A DNA stretch of 64,000 nt from NCBI RefSeq assembly GCF_036884655.1, contig NC_088357.1:41548001-41612000 (forward strand). Reading direction: 5' to 3'. Shown here piece after piece: positions 1 to 11,690 of this stretch (position 1 is the stretch's first letter; each line of letters opens with the position of its first letter). The translations under genes were made by a program, and so were the position numbers. The stretch comes from Musa acuminata AAA Group (taxonomy: Eukaryota; Streptophyta; Magnoliopsida; Zingiberales; Musaceae). The notes under the pieces are model-generated. The model was not told the origin of the DNA, searched no databases, and saw only the letters and a program-made list of their open reading frames with translations.

Positions 1-321
1 ATCCTGTTAAAAAAATATAAACTAATTGTTGTGCATAGGTGTAACTGATTTTAGAAGCGACTGTTCTTTAGTTATAGCTTGATCAATCCATATAGAGAAG
101 CTATTTAGTTTTACGAATCCTTTCCACTGCCCTGCTATCTGAGTTTTTAGCCTAAGTTTTAAGAATTGAAATAGTGAATTACCATGCTGCAAGAATGATG
201 ATCAGGAGAGTACGAGCTGATGATGAAAACTGAAATTAGAGTTTCCATCTATTATACTCTCTATATTCACGTGGCACATGTGAAGATTGATCGCTCACTC
301 ATGCTTGCCTTAACATTGCAG

Positions 322-897
322 ATCATGATGTTCCAGAGTCGAGTTTTGTTAGGTGGTGGACTGGATGTATACGATCAGTTCCGGGATTGGCGACTTGATA
401 TTGATAATATGTCATACGAGGTGTTTAATTTTCTTTAACTCAGTACTTCTTACCCTTCTACCTTGCAGTATTTATTCTGCATTCAAACGGAGATCACTTT
501 ACCATTTCCCCCTCTTTACAGGAACTGCTTGAGCTAGGTGAAAAAATCGGGCATGTGAGCACGGGATTGAGAGAGGAAGAGAATGCACGCAGCCTCAGGA
601 AAATAAAGCATTCAGTTTTTGGTGCTTCAGCAAGACATTTATCAACTGAAACTGAATGGAAGTGCAGCATATGTCAAGTAGGTCTTCTTTATCTCTGTTT
701 TCAAAAGGCTGAAGCATTCATCCCACAATTGCAGATGGCTAAGTGCTTCATCTTTTGTCACGCAGGAAGAATACGAAGTCAGCGATGATACAGGAAGGTT
801 GGAGTGTGGCCATGGCTATCATATGCATTGCATTAAGCAGTGGCTTCTGCTAAAAAATGCTTGCCCTGTTTGCAAGTCACCTGTTCTTAAAACCTAA
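322..897 (+). CDS. RING-H2 E3 ubiquitin ligase, last three exons (5' part outside window)
   Basis: Three in-frame exons join as 322-420, 522-677 and 766-897, each with AG before and GT after, ending in TAA at 895-897; together they give 128 codons plus stop. The last two exons encode a C-terminal RING-H2 finger: C-x2-C, 14 residues, C-G-H, G-Y-H, M-H-C, then C-P-V-C. Ahead of it is the conserved stretch DIDNMSYEELLELGE followed by IGHVSTGLREEE. This arrangement is typical of plant MBR1/MBR2/HIP1-type RING ligases, which recruit an E2 and ubiquitinate substrates. Family membership comes from motif recognition; the substrate is unknown. The N-terminal exons must lie left of position 1 or in the unassigned first 321 bases, where I see no convincing further exon. 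All eight zinc ligands are present, so the domain looks functional. Confidence 0.85.
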
Positions 898-1429
898 TGT
901 TGTTGATCGACACTGGAAGCCACATTCCTCACTGTTCTTCCCCTTTTCCCTGTACAGCTTTCAGCTCTCTGACATACAGTGTATTATTAATTCATTTGGG
1001 TTGATTATACCTACTATTAAGATTGTGGTATCTCCGTGAAGTCTGCTTTGCCACGACTTCTGATTGCTTTGAGCATTTATGATTATTGCAACCACAACTC
1101 ATATCTGCCTTGAATATTTCACTGATTGAATTCGTAAAGAAATGTTGGTGAATATTTACTAGTCCAAGGTGTGGATTGCTTCACATCATTTGCAAAAGCA
1201 ATTAGCTTCAATGACTAATGGCAAAAACAAAGACATTATCTGCAGGGCATTCTGACCATGAATTATAAAATTTATGCATGCAACCTTCCTTTCTGTCCAT
1301 ACTCCATCCCTATTTATGTGCTCCAATTTGCATGATTGCTGGTGGGTGTCAAGTGTTCTGATATCTATCTTTAATATTTACAATAACTTAACTCCATATT
1401 CTCTCTTTCTCGTCTCAGTTACCCTCCAC
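898..1429. other. 3' UTR/downstream flank of RING gene, no further gene seen
   Basis: AT-rich non-coding sequence follows the RING stop codon. It probably contains the 3' UTR; no clear coding potential or repeat was recognised. It ends where similarity between the two Gy1 LTR copies begins. Confidence 0.5.
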
Positions 1430-1827
1430 CTATCTGCCCCAATAGATAATATCTAAAGGAGGTCATTTGGGCCTGTGTCCCCTTATTGCCCATGTGGAGA
1501 AAACATCAAAAAGGGAAAATTGAGGTAGTTGTAGGTCATCTCTTGTATGGACCAAGTATAAAAGTTAATTCTCGATGTGGTGCCGAGAGACTCTTTTCGA
1601 GAAAAACTTATGCTCAAGAAGGATCAAGGACTAACTTGAATGTCAGAGGGATTGAATTAGGAAACTTCTCCTGACATTAGTCTTAGTGCAAGCAACGGCT
1701 CGGAAGCTCGACACCCCCACCTTGGAGATACTTTAGGGCCTCCTCGGGGCCACTTTAAACACTCCTATGCCTTTAAGATTGGACCACGTTGGGTTGATTC
1801 AAATGTTGACAATAATTTTTCCTAACA
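1430..1827 (+). repeat. Gy1 5' LTR (5' end uncertain)
   Basis: Aligns by eye with 10430-10855, sharing for example TCTTTTCGAGAAAAAC and GACCAAGTATAAAAGTTAA-like blocks. It ends in CTAACA at 1827. The first part of the 3' copy (10345-10430) has no clear counterpart here, so the 5' edge may be truncated. Confidence 0.65.
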
Positions 1828-1847
1828 TTTTGGCGCTAGAATGAGGG
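1828..1847 (+). other. Gy1 primer-binding-site region
   Basis: TTTTGGCGCTAGAATGAGGG directly follows the LTR end. The same block, with AAGGAGGG, follows the Gy2 5' LTR at 23595. Its position and conservation mark it as the minus-strand primer site; I do not assign the tRNA. Confidence 0.55.
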
Positions 1848-2920
1848 CTTGATATCATAGGAACGTTCACCCGCTAATCTTCAATGAATGCTCTAGTGAG
1901 GAGGCCCTGCCTCCAACACATAGCTCTTTTACTTAGGGAGTCAGATGCCATTCTTCCCACATGTAGATGCATCCACTTCGGCACAAACTTCAAGTTGTTC
2001 AATGACCGAGGCCTCTCACCGCTAGGGATGAATTTGAGCCATCTGCTTGTTCTCACCAAGTTATTCCTAAACCTCACCCATCAAGTATAAACACTCACAA
2101 GCATGATGTAGGCTATCACCTTACTCTTGCCTTAACTAGCCCAACAAGCGATGCCACCATCTTAGCCACCGTCGATGTCGATTGGCACCGACACCCATTG
2201 GAATCCCCCTAATCGACGCAATACAAGCATCTTAGGATCACCTAACGGCCACAAAATTGCCAACCGAAGGAGCACCCTGCTCCCCAACTGTGGAGTTTAG
2301 TGTACCACTACATCGTCACTCTGCTCTACTCAAATCCGAGGCTGAATCGACATATTCAATGGATGATTCCCTTAGGGTCCAATTGTAGCAAATGGACCAA
2401 TGTTTAGAGATACGATGAGAGTTCCAATAGTCTAGAGGGGAGAGTTCAGTTGATCCTACCTTAGTTCAATCCCCATTCACTTAAATATCCAATAAGAACC
2501 AATCCTAACAAACTTCTGCCTCCCATCACTAGAAGCATTTAATGGCAATACCGGCTTGATAGAATACACTACCGCCTTTCATGCCCAAATATCTCTATAT
2601 GACACCTCGGATGCTCTGATATATCGTGTGTTCCTATATGAGGCCTGATGAATGGTACACTCGTTTGAAGCTACTCTCAATCGGATCCTTCGCTTAGCTT
2701 GCAAAAGAATTTGAGCTCTATTTCTTTGGGAATATATATCTAAGGCTATTGATAGTGATACTGCTCAAACTCAAGCAAGGGGAGAAAGAGATACCCTCTG
2801 ACCCATCTGTCACTCATGATTCAATCCTTCATGATGAGGCTCAGGCCCTTTTACCTTTTCTAGTCATTAGTGGAGAGGCCACCAGTGATGATACTCGAGG
2901 TTCTCTAGAGGGTTAACTAA
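1848..2920 (+). pseudogene. Gy1 gag remnant
   Basis: Translation with stops ignored gives a Pro-rich N-terminal part (around 1880-2350) and then, near 2560-2760, a recognisable retrotransposon gag core. This includes AFHAQISLYDTSDALIYRVF, followed by a W/Y-x-R-L-K-like stretch and an FAKEFEL-like stretch. Plant Ty3/gypsy Gag proteins carry the equivalent block, and Gag forms the virus-like particle. Many stops and frameshifts make it non-functional. A short zinc-finger-like segment with the DLKEQIEDLIH motif lies at about 3180-3270. Confidence 0.6.
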
Positions 2921-3736
2921 TATATAGTTGCGTAGGTAATAGTCTTAAGTAAGTGCGAGGAGACACGCAAGAGACCATGGTAGGAATGACAATTGTTAGC
3001 TCCAATCTCAAGGCCACTACGATGATGAAGACACGATCGACCCGAGTTACCTTGCTCGTGGTCTGAGTTGAATCTCCCGAACTTGACGACAACCAATGTT
3101 TTCTTACTAATAAAGGAAAAAAGGGCTCTTGAAGGACCCTAAATCGATGAAGACACTACTAGAAAGGAGGGATAAATCCAAATACTATTGTTACCACTAT
3201 GATTATAGCCATAACACAAAGGATTATCATGATTTAAAGGAACAAATTGAGGATCTCATTCATTAGGGGCACCTTGAGCGATTCGTCTAAAGGTCCCGAG
3301 AACCTTTGCCCCGATCTTAGGGTTTAGTGGAAAGACAAATCAACATTATCATTAGCGGATATATCTTGAGAGGAGACAGCTCATTAGGTCACAAAGCCTA
3401 TGCTCAGCCACCATTGAAAAACGCTCGAGCTCAAAATATAACTTAGAAATAACCTTCAAGGAAGAAGAGATGGAGTACCTCAACCCAAACTATGACGATG
3501 CTTTAGTGGTCTTCATAAGGATGATTAATACCTACGTAAAGAGGGTTATGATCAATACCAGTAGCCCTATCGACATTCTCTATATTGATGCTTTTCAAAA
3601 ACTTGGGCTCTCGGCGAATGATCTCACCCCTATGACTTCTTCACTATCGAGGTTTATAAGTGACTCCATCTCTCCTCTCAGAACCATGAACCGACATATC
3701 ATATTTTATGATGACCAAATTTATGGTGGTTGACAT

Positions 3737-5430
3737 TGTTAGTCATAAGTGCCCTATAAGCCAATCACGTGAGTGATGGCACATACAATACGCTGCACAA
3801 TCTTTTTATTTATTATTATTATTATTAGCATTATCTCACTTTATATTGTCTGTTTGATATATTATGATGTTCTTGGATCTGTACAATGAGAATTGGATCA
3901 TGATGAGATCATGATAATTAGATCAATTAGCTTATAAACACAGACCCTAAATATTTTTGGTTATAGGTTACTTGAGAGGGGCATTGAGATAGTCGGATAG
4001 ACCGGTGTGCTATATACCCATCCATATGATGGAGGCGGTTGGTCTCATAATCACTCATGTGGGGATGAGATATTAGGGGTTCAGTGCAGATGCTCATTGG
4101 AGAATGAGTTCACTGAATGATCCACTTACGGAATGCTGGATGGTTAATGATACCTTATTGTCAAACAATAATTTTATAATATCAATTGTGTGTATGGTCC
4201 TTAGACTTGAGACACCAAGGATGTCCTCTATAAGTACTCCACTCTTTGATATTAGACTTATATGTTTGGAAGTTCTAGATCTAGCGCAATTAGTCATCGG
4301 GAGTGGCAGTCAACCTTACGAATGCAATTGAGTGTCAATAGAGGATCATCTACTTTTGGTATCATGAGAGGAATATTTCATGTATTCTCGCTCAATCAAA
4401 TCCCTAGCTAGGGTCATTCAGATTGAGAGAGAAATAAGTTTTTCGAGAGAATCCAATTAGAACAAGATTGGAGTAGACTTCGTATGAGTTTGACAACACA
4501 ATGCCCGATATATAGTCTCTAGGATATTAGATGGATGATGGACTATAGATACACGGTAGCTAAGGACATATAGGTCCAATGGATTGGATCCCTCTATATC
4601 ATATGAGGGCTATGACATAGTGGCCTAGTACATCTATAGTTGCTGAGTCGAGTGAATTATTATAGAGATAATAATTCACTAAGTTAAAAAGAGTTCTAAT
4701 AGGTATGACTCACGGCTAGCTTAGCATTAGGCTTAGAGCGTCACACACATATGACAGATGTTGTGACAAGTAGAGGTTTGAATATAAAATATCCGTCGAG
4801 CCTCTATCTAATTGGATATTAAATAAGCCCCTATATTATTGGAATTTTTGGGTGAGACCTAATAAGAGTAAATAGTGATTATTGAATAGAGATCTATTAA
4901 TCCAAGAGTCTTGGCTAGTTGTATAGAGATCTAATACCTAATAGGATATGATCCATTAGGGTTAAGTTGATAGGGACCTCTATAAATAGGAGAGAACCAA
5001 ATGGGCATAGGATAGACTCTTTTGGTTGCCATATCCTATTATCCTCCCTCCCTCTCCTCCTCAACTGGTAGCCCTATTTGGGTCATGTGGGTAGCAAGAA
5101 GGGCTAACCCCTTCTTGATCTTACCATAGTCTTATGGTGTGCAAAGGAGAGGAAAGATCACACTACGAAAGGAGGCACATCATCATGTCATTTGTCGTGT
5201 GGATCACTGCTAGAGAGGAGTACATTTGATCTCCTTCATCTAGAGATTTGAATATATGATTTTAGGGATATACAATCTCCCTTAGGTAAATCATCTCACA
5301 TATGTTACGCGATCGATTTTATGATTTTTTGTGCATCAATCTTCACATGACCATCCGATATTGAATCTTTGTGAACTTATTTTATTTTATATTCTGCTGC
5401 GCATGTGATGCTGCCCAAGGTTTCCCAACA
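3737..5430 (+). mobile_element. Solo LTR of copia family CoB inside Gy1
   Basis: Begins TGTTAGTCATAAGTGCC and ends GGTTTCCCAACA. It matches the CoB LTRs (37920-39615, 53903-55492, and the reverse complements of 41169-42673, 48456-49956 and 59041-60534) along its length. No internal coding region accompanies it, and the Gy1 protease frame resumes immediately after. The flanks GACAT (3732-3736) and AATAT (5431-5435) look like a decayed 5-bp target duplication. A solo LTR arises by recombination between the two LTRs of a full element. It is more diverged than the other CoB LTRs and therefore probably the oldest. Confidence 0.85.
4981..4988 (+). promoter_or_regulatory. TATA box of the solo CoB LTR
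   Basis: TATAAATA preceded by GGGACCTC, in the same place as in the other CoB LTRs (39256-39263; minus strand 48817-48824). A pol II promoter remnant. Confidence 0.55.
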
Positions 5431-5699
5431 AATATCCCATCGGCATACAACATGGTCATAGGCCAACCCACACTCAATAGGGTAAGGGTTGTAATGTTGA
5501 CCTACTATATAGTGATAAAATTCTCGATAGGGACTAACGCCGGGAAGCTGAGAAGCAATTCGAAGGAGTCTCGACAAATTCTATTCGATGACAGTCTCCC
5601 TACCAAAGAATGCTAAGCCTGAGGCACCGCCATTGGATTCTCAGGATTTTGCCAAGTCCCTCTCACATTTAAGGCTAATAGAGTCATTGGTCGAGGCAC

Positions 5700-7690
5700 C
5701 TTTAGACAAGGTCTATCCCGATTAGGTCATCAAGGTCAGGGCAACACTTCTCAAGGAGAAGCGAGTGTAACTCATCAACTTTCTTAAGAAAAATACTGAG
5801 ATGTTTGTATGGTCACCGAGAGACATGCTAGGAATAAACCCAAATGTGGCCTAGCACAACTTGAACATCTCACCTGAGGTTCAACGTATGAAGCAAAAGC
5901 CTAGTAAGTTTGCTCATGAATGCTAGTAAGCGATTAGCAATTAAGTAAATAAGCTGCTGGAAGTAAGGTTTATTATCGGGGTGCAGTACCTCCAATGGCT
6001 TGCTAATGTTGAATTAGTTAAAAATTATAAAAAATAGATAATGTGTGTTGATTATACCGATATCAAAAAAGTATGTCGAAAGGACAACTACCATCACCCT
6101 TGGATTGATGAGCTAGTTGGTGTTATCTTAGGCTATAGCTCCTCACCTTTAAGGATACATTCTCAGAATATAACCAAATAAGAATGGTGCCACAGGATTG
6201 GGAACACACCTCCTTTATCAAAGACTGAGGCATATATTATTACAGAGTCATATTATTTGAATTAAAAAATATGAAGGCGATGTACCAAAGGATGTGGTAA
6301 ATAAGATATTCAAACACTAGAATGTGAGAAACATCGAGGTATATGTGGATGACATGATACTCAAAAACAGAATAACTAACTAACATCTAGCGGACCTGGC
6401 CGAGATGTTTCAGGTTTTAAAGAGATTTAGAATGCGTCTCAACCCGTCCAAGTGTACTTTCAGAGTTAGCTCGGGGGAAATTTTTTTGAATTCATTATTC
6501 ACCAAAGGGGATTATATATAAACCCCGAGAAGGTCTGTGCCATATTAGAAATGCATTCACCTCAATCGGTAAAGGAAGTATAATAGTTAACAGGGTGAAT
6601 AGCGATGCTTAGCCGATTCCTATCCCAGTCTGACAAAAAGTGCCTACCTTTCTTCCAGAAATTAAAAAATCTAAAAGCATTCTTATGAACCAAGAAGAGA
6701 CATTTGAGGAGATGAAGCACCACCTCGCTTGGTTGCCACAACGCTTCTCCTCCACTTCGAGCAAAACTCTAAATATTTGTCTCGCTACCATCAAATAGGT
6801 TGTCAGCTTGGTGTTAGTGCAAGATGACTTGGGAATACAAAGACTCATTTATTAGTTAGTCATATACTAAGTAGACCCAAGGAGAGAACCCCAATTAAGA
6901 GGCAAGCATTTGCACTAGTATTGATAATGATGAAGATCCATCCCTATTTTCAAGTGCACCCCATATAGGTGGTCACCAACCAACCACTCAAGTATGTCCT
7001 TTCTCAATTTGACATTTAGGGAAAAATGTTGAGATAGTCAGTAGAGCTGAGCGAGTTTGACATTTAATATATACCAAGGGCTGCTATAAATGTTCAAGCA
7101 TTGGCGGATTTCATATCGGAGCTAATCCTCTCACTCGAGGTCAAGGTCAACGAACACACCCTCTCAGCATAGACTTTGTTCATAGATGGTTTCGCCACCT
7201 TAGAAAGTGGTAATTACGGACATATCCTAAAAGGTCCAAATAAGCAAGTGTATGAACAAGCTCTTCGGTTCAAGTTCAAAATCTGAGGTTGAATATAAAG
7301 CCCTTCTCTCGGGGCTTCGACTTGCTCGAGAACTCTAGGTGCAAGACTTAATAGTGTTTGGTGACTCACAAATGGTCGTGAGTCAAGTAGAGGGGAGCTA
7401 CGAAGCTTGAGATGTGACCATGGTGAAGTACCTTATCGAGGAGCAGTGATTAGTTCATAACTTCTCTCGACTCAATGTGTTGTGGGTCCCTCACATAGAA
7501 AATGCCCAAGCAAATGCATTAGCCAAGATAGTCTCCACCCAAGCTTCAAGAGAGGGTTGGTCGATAGTCGAGACACTACTAATTTGAACCATCGAAAGGC
7601 ATAATGTAGCCATAATCAAGGAGGAACTGAGTTAGATGGATGAGATTTTGTGCTACAAAAAAGATGGGATACTCCTTGTTAACCCCGTGG
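5700..7690 (+). pseudogene. Gy1 reverse transcriptase-RNase H remnant
   Basis: With stops ignored, typical Ty3/gypsy RT blocks appear in order: MFVWSPRDMLGINP near 5800, LEVRFIIGVQYLQWLANVEL near 5960, MCVDYTDIKKVC near 6040, a Y/V-x-VDDM-like catalytic block near 6340, and INPEKVCAILEM near 6520. RNase H follows from about 7150 (TLFIDGFATLESG) and ends near 7600 with conserved NAxANALAKI-like residues. RT copies the RNA and RNase H removes the template. Numerous stops and frameshifts make it inactive. The normal RNase H tail (SWMDEILCYKKDGILLVNP) is still readable at 7630-7690, after which similarity stops abruptly. Confidence 0.75.
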
Positions 7691-8935
7691 TAGATCGAAG
7701 AGCCGGGCACCATCAAGCTCGAATAGCCGCACCTTCACCCCACACCTTTTGCATCTCCTTCAGGCCTTTCCATCGATGCTGCAATGGTGCATCCAAGGTC
7801 AAGTATGGTAGGTCAACTATTTGCAAGGGCATAAAAGGCAGGGACTTCCCCTTGCATAAGTCCAGCATCAATTGTGGCCTTCCCCCTTTTTTCCTCGAGC
7901 TCGACTTAGAACTTTAGCTTCCTAGGGGCTCTAGAGATGCTCCATTTCTTGAACCAACTCTTCGGGTATATCATCCCTTTGAGGCTTTGGGTCTTCTTCG
8001 CTATAACCTTGTACTTAGTTTTTGGCCAATTAATTTTGTCTTGATGACTAGATCAAGGCTGATCCAACACCTCTACCGATGGCTTGTGGGTGGCTATCGG
8101 GGTCGAACAAGGCTCTACCACACCCAACGAAGAGCGAGGCACCTTCTTTTTTAGGGCATGTAGATTCATGCCTATAGAGAATCCAAATCACAAAGTTAAG
8201 GATTAAAAAAACATCAAGTAAAGCAAGGGAAGGTTTGGGTCTACCTCGAGGAGCCAAGTTGAGACCTGCATCGATCAGGAAGTCTTCATTCGTCTTTCAG
8301 ACTTGATCTGCCTCCTTATCCGATAGGAAGAGAGGGGTGTTATCAATGTAATGTGTCGACCAAGCAAGGTTGAATCCTCAATCTTAACTTGAACTCACGA
8401 GAAAAAAACGCTCATTCTAACCCTTATTATTAAAAGGGGCATCATTGATCTTGAAGCCCCCTCGAGCGACTAAGTAATAGCCTCTTTTCTTTTTACATAA
8501 TAAAAAATAAGGGACAAAGAGGGTGTGGGTCAGAGTAATATTGACACACCAAATATCGATAAACACTATCATATAGTGCCACGAGTTGAGTGCCATTTAA
8601 GAAGGCGATATCCTTCACCATTGGAGATAGGGCACTATCATTGAGTGAAAGGAAAGATGAAGGCCCACCTCAAGGGTATCACAAAATAAGCACAAAGACC
8701 CAAGAGCAGGTTTAAAAGGGCATTGACTAGGTTGAGGAGCTTGCAGGTCGAATTAGGCCGAGATACAATACCTAGTTCATAGGCAATCTAAGAGAGGTGT
8801 GCTTACTACTGAATTACAATCATGGGAACTTCTCATGGACTCCAAGTTCCGAAGAATCCTCGGGTTCATGGGAGATGCCTCGGATGAAGAGGACCCGACT
8901 TCTCCTACCCTTGGACTATTTGAAGATGAATACAT
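7690..8935 (-). pseudogene. Gy1 antisense ORF remnant (Transposase_28-like)
   Basis: On the minus strand an ATG at 8933-8935 opens a Ser-rich N-terminus (MYSSSNSPRVGEVGSSSS). Near 8400-8470 the minus strand reads RGGFKINDAPFNNKG, matching the conserved RGGF-x-V-x-GAPSNNKGW block of the plant 'putative gypsy type transposon' domain. Frameshifts and stops interrupt it. The same antisense gene lies in Gy2. Its function is unknown even in intact elements. Confidence 0.55.
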
Positions 8936-9344
8936 ATATTGATTGACTAGCGACTAGAGAACTGAAAAGAACTTGTATGAGAGAGGAGAGATATTTTGAC
9001 CTGAGACAAAAGAGTAGAACTAATGTTGAGAGGAGGGACTCGAAGATCGACTTACTTGTCGGGAATAAGGGTGAAGTGGGAGATGCTCCTAAGGAGGCTT
9101 TGGTGATAAGGTTGAGAGCTCCCGAGGCCCGGGAGATTTTGGACTTTGGAAGCTCAAGTGGAAGAATAAGTCATGCCCTATGTAGGGAGGGGGAGTTATA
9201 AGAAGGATGTCAATCTCTCTCTTCTCACAACTAAGTTGTCGATCTCTCGCATTCCATGATCAAGACAAGTATCCTTTAGGGGGCAATTCTCAAAAGAGAC
9301 CGATAGCAAAAGAATCCAAATACCACCACAGTATAGGAGGGTCT
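8936..9344. other. Gy1 spacer between antisense ORF and tandem repeats
   Basis: Probably the upstream/promoter side of the antisense ORF. A purine-rich open stretch at 8977-9201 has no recognisable motif. Nothing else is supported. Confidence 0.3.
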
Positions 9345-9540
9345 TTGAAATCCACCATGATGAAAAGAGGACCCGAAATCCACCATGGTGGAGGAAGGAC
9401 CTCAAAATCTACCATGGCAAAGGGAGAACTCAAAATCCACAATGGTGGAGGAATAACTTTAAAATATATCATAACAGAGAGATGACCTAAAATCCGCTAT
9501 GGTAGAGTGAAAGCCCACCATAGTCGACGAAAGATATATC
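9345..9540 (+). repeat. Gy1 short tandem repeats, about 29-bp unit
   Basis: About seven degenerate copies of a unit around AAATCCACCATGGTGGAGGA followed by GGACCTC or variants. The core CCACCATGGTGG is itself a palindrome. Located between the antisense ORF and the polypurine tract. Confidence 0.65.
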
Positions 9541-10210
9541 TACTATGACAAAGGCACAGAGCCAAATGTGCCTGAGATATATAAATTAGGAAACCCGACC
9601 TATGCCAAGATAAATCCACTATGACGAAGGCATAAGGCCAAATATACTCGATGTGCATAAGTCAAGAAACTCAATCTATGCTAAAAAAGAATTCGCTACG
9701 ACGGAGGTGTAGAGCCAAATATACCCGAGGTATGTGAGTAAGGAAACGTAACTCACGCTAAGATAAATCCGCTACGGTAGAGGCGTAGAGCCAAATATGC
9801 CCAAGGCATGTGAGTTGGAAAACTTGATCCACACCAAGATGAATCCGTTATGACAGAGACATAGGGCCAAATGTAATTGAGATGTATAAATCAAGAAACC
9901 TGACCTATGCTAAGATAAATCTATTATGGTGGAGGCATAGGGCGAAATGTACCTGAGGTGCATAAGTCATGAAACCCGACCCATGCTAAAATAAATTCGC
10001 TATGCTAGAAGAGTATAACGAAATATGCCAGAGGCGTGTGAGTCAAGAAACATGACTGAGTCAAGATAAATCCGCTATAACGAAGGCGCAAGGCCAAATA
10101 AGCCTAAGACATGTGAGTCGAGAAACTTAACCCACACCAAGATAAATCTACTACGACAAAGGCGCAAAGCGAAATGTGTCCAAATCTTATGAGTTAAGGA
10201 AAATCGACAT
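9538..10210 (+). repeat. Gy1 tandem repeats, about 76-bp unit, nine copies
   Basis: Each unit starts near TCCGCTACGACGAAGGCG, passes through GAGCCAAATATGCCCGAGG-like sequence and ends near CCACACCAAGATAAA. Copies are considerably diverged. Tandem arrays in the 3' untranslated part of Tat/Ogre-type elements are known; this is a decayed example. Confidence 0.75.
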
Positions 10211-10321
10211 ATGCATACAGGTGTCTTCTTCATGCTATAGAGGAATAGGTTGGTGATAGATCTATTAGGTGAATTAAACATCGCACTCCAGACCTATCTA
10301 GTGGAGCCCCAAAGTATGCCT

Positions 10322-10344
10322 TCGGAGGGGGGAGGGAGGGGGAC
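10322..10344 (+). other. Gy1 polypurine tract
   Basis: A near-pure purine run (GGAGGGGGGAGGGAGGGGGA) just before the 3' LTR; the plus-strand priming site. Confidence 0.65.
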
Positions 10345-10855
10345 AAATAATAGGAAACATATTAATGAACAATCACTATCCAACACTTGTCGCCACGTTA
10401 AGGCTAACATGGAAGGAAAATGTCCTAATCGCGTTCCACATGTCTGCCCCTATGAACAATAATCCGAGGGAGGCCATTTGGACCTGTCTCCACCTTGTCG
10501 CCCATATAGACAAAACGTCAAAGGGGGAAGTTGGGGTAGTTGCAGGCTGTCCCCTTCATGGACCTAGTATAAAAGTTAACCCCCAACATTATACCGAGAG
10601 ATCCTCTTTTCGAGAAAAACCTATATCCAAAAAAGACCTCAAACTAACTTGAACGTCGAATGGATCGAGTTAGATAACTTCTCTCGACATCGATCTTAGT
10701 ATATACGACACCTTGGGAGCTTGACCCTCTCACCTTAAAGCCATCTCAGGATCACCTCGGAGTTATTTTAGTGTCACCTCAAAATCACATTGAATACTCT
10801 TATATCTTTTAAGTTTGGATATATCGGATTGGGTCGATGACTATTTTTCCGACCA
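10345..10855 (+). repeat. Gy1 3' LTR
   Basis: From about 10430 it matches the 5' LTR, including the TATAAAAGTTAA block near 10568. It ends TTTTTCCGACCA at 10855, equivalent to the TTTTTCCTAACA end of the 5' copy. The first 85 bases lack a 5' counterpart, so the left boundary is set by the polypurine tract. Confidence 0.65.
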
Positions 10856-10862
10856 ATGTACT

Positions 10863-11146
10863 ATGCCAATCTCACAAGTTTGAAATGTCAGCTGGTAAGC
10901 AACTGAGTTGGCAGTCGATGGATAAATCCAGAGACTAATGACATATACTGAAGCACCCCAAGACACTGATGATAACAAGAACAGCATATCTGATAAAGAG
11001 AGTACATGAGCCAGCTAGTCCGGTCATAACGGACAAAGAAAGACTTTAATATAGGACCTACCAACAGGTTCTTCAATGGCGCCTAAGGCTGGTGCTTTTC
11101 CATCAGAGCGGAGTCCGGTGAAGTAAACTCTAGCAAGATAACTCAA
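10863..11146 (-). pseudogene. Unidentified coding-like fragment with two stops
   Basis: One minus-strand frame reads continuously from an ATG at 11144-11146 (MLSYLARVYFTGLRSDGK) to the Gy1 3' LTR boundary, with only two stops near 11008-11020. The second half is hydrophobic (SDMLFLLSSVSWGASVYVIS), like a membrane protein. I do not recognise the family. It could be a pseudogene or an exon pair cut by the Gy1 insertion; a possible donor lies near 11070. It could also be chance. Confidence 0.3.
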
Positions 11147-11659
11147 CATCAGCTAAGCTTAACCTCACCCAAGGAATGAATTTTTTGGTACTGGGCCCGG
11201 ACTGATTGATCATTTTATCGGTATGATTTCAATCCATACCGATATATCAATATAGTATATAAAGAAAAATATCGGAGGTGAGACACAGTGACAAGTAGTA
11301 GGCAACAGTGACAAGTAGTTCGTATATAAAGAAAAAAATGAGCACTAAGCATTCAATTCACTGTCTTTTTAAAAGTAAAAATTCTAGGCTTAACATCTTG
11401 AAAATAAAAGAAAAAAAAGAAAACCCTCCAAAATAGGATGATTTATTATTTCGATTCATGGGTAGATCGATAATTACAGATTGATACAGATCGGTGAAAT
11501 TGAATTTCAAGATCTCACCTGCCCAACTGATACCCCACCTGAGCCTTCATCCCATGGTTGCACACAGCATCTGATGACAAGAAATCAACAGTAATCAATA
11601 GCTCAGAACACAATGCAAAGCAATGAAGGATCTTCATGAGACATGACCGCAACAGCTAA

Positions 11660-11690
<31 letters not shown>

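Larger units (their letters stand above)
3160..5700 (+). pseudogene. Gy1 protease remnant, split by a copia solo LTR
   Basis: The open stretch 3470-3733 contains an aspartic-protease-like segment: VKRVMINTSSPIDILYIDAF, then QKLGLSANDL. The catalytic D-T/S-G is replaced by N-T-S, so the enzyme is dead. Coding similarity resumes after the solo LTR at 5431 with IPSAYNMVIGQPTLNRVRV, the normal continuation of this domain in Tat-like elements. The interruption at 3737-5430 falls exactly between the codons of this domain. Confidence 0.7.
1430..10855 (+). mobile_element. Gy1: decayed Tat-like Ty3/gypsy LTR retrotransposon
   Basis: Two diverged direct copies of one LTR (about 1430-1827 and 10345-10855) flank a plus-strand gag-protease-RT-RNase H series, all riddled with stops. 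After it come a minus-strand ORF remnant, tandem repeats and a G-rich polypurine tract. The order gag, protease, RT, RNase H, with an extra antisense ORF before the 3' LTR, is that of the plant Tat/Retand group (established knowledge). No integrase is visible between RNase H and the antisense ORF. A copia solo LTR interrupts the protease. LTR divergence is high, so this is one of the oldest insertions here. The outer boundaries are approximate and no target-site duplication was found. Confidence 0.8.

Noticed and set aside
220..321. Extension of the RING exon upstream to the ATG at 220
   Set aside because: A pyrimidine tract and CAG acceptor precede 322, and the conserved protein similarity begins only after it.
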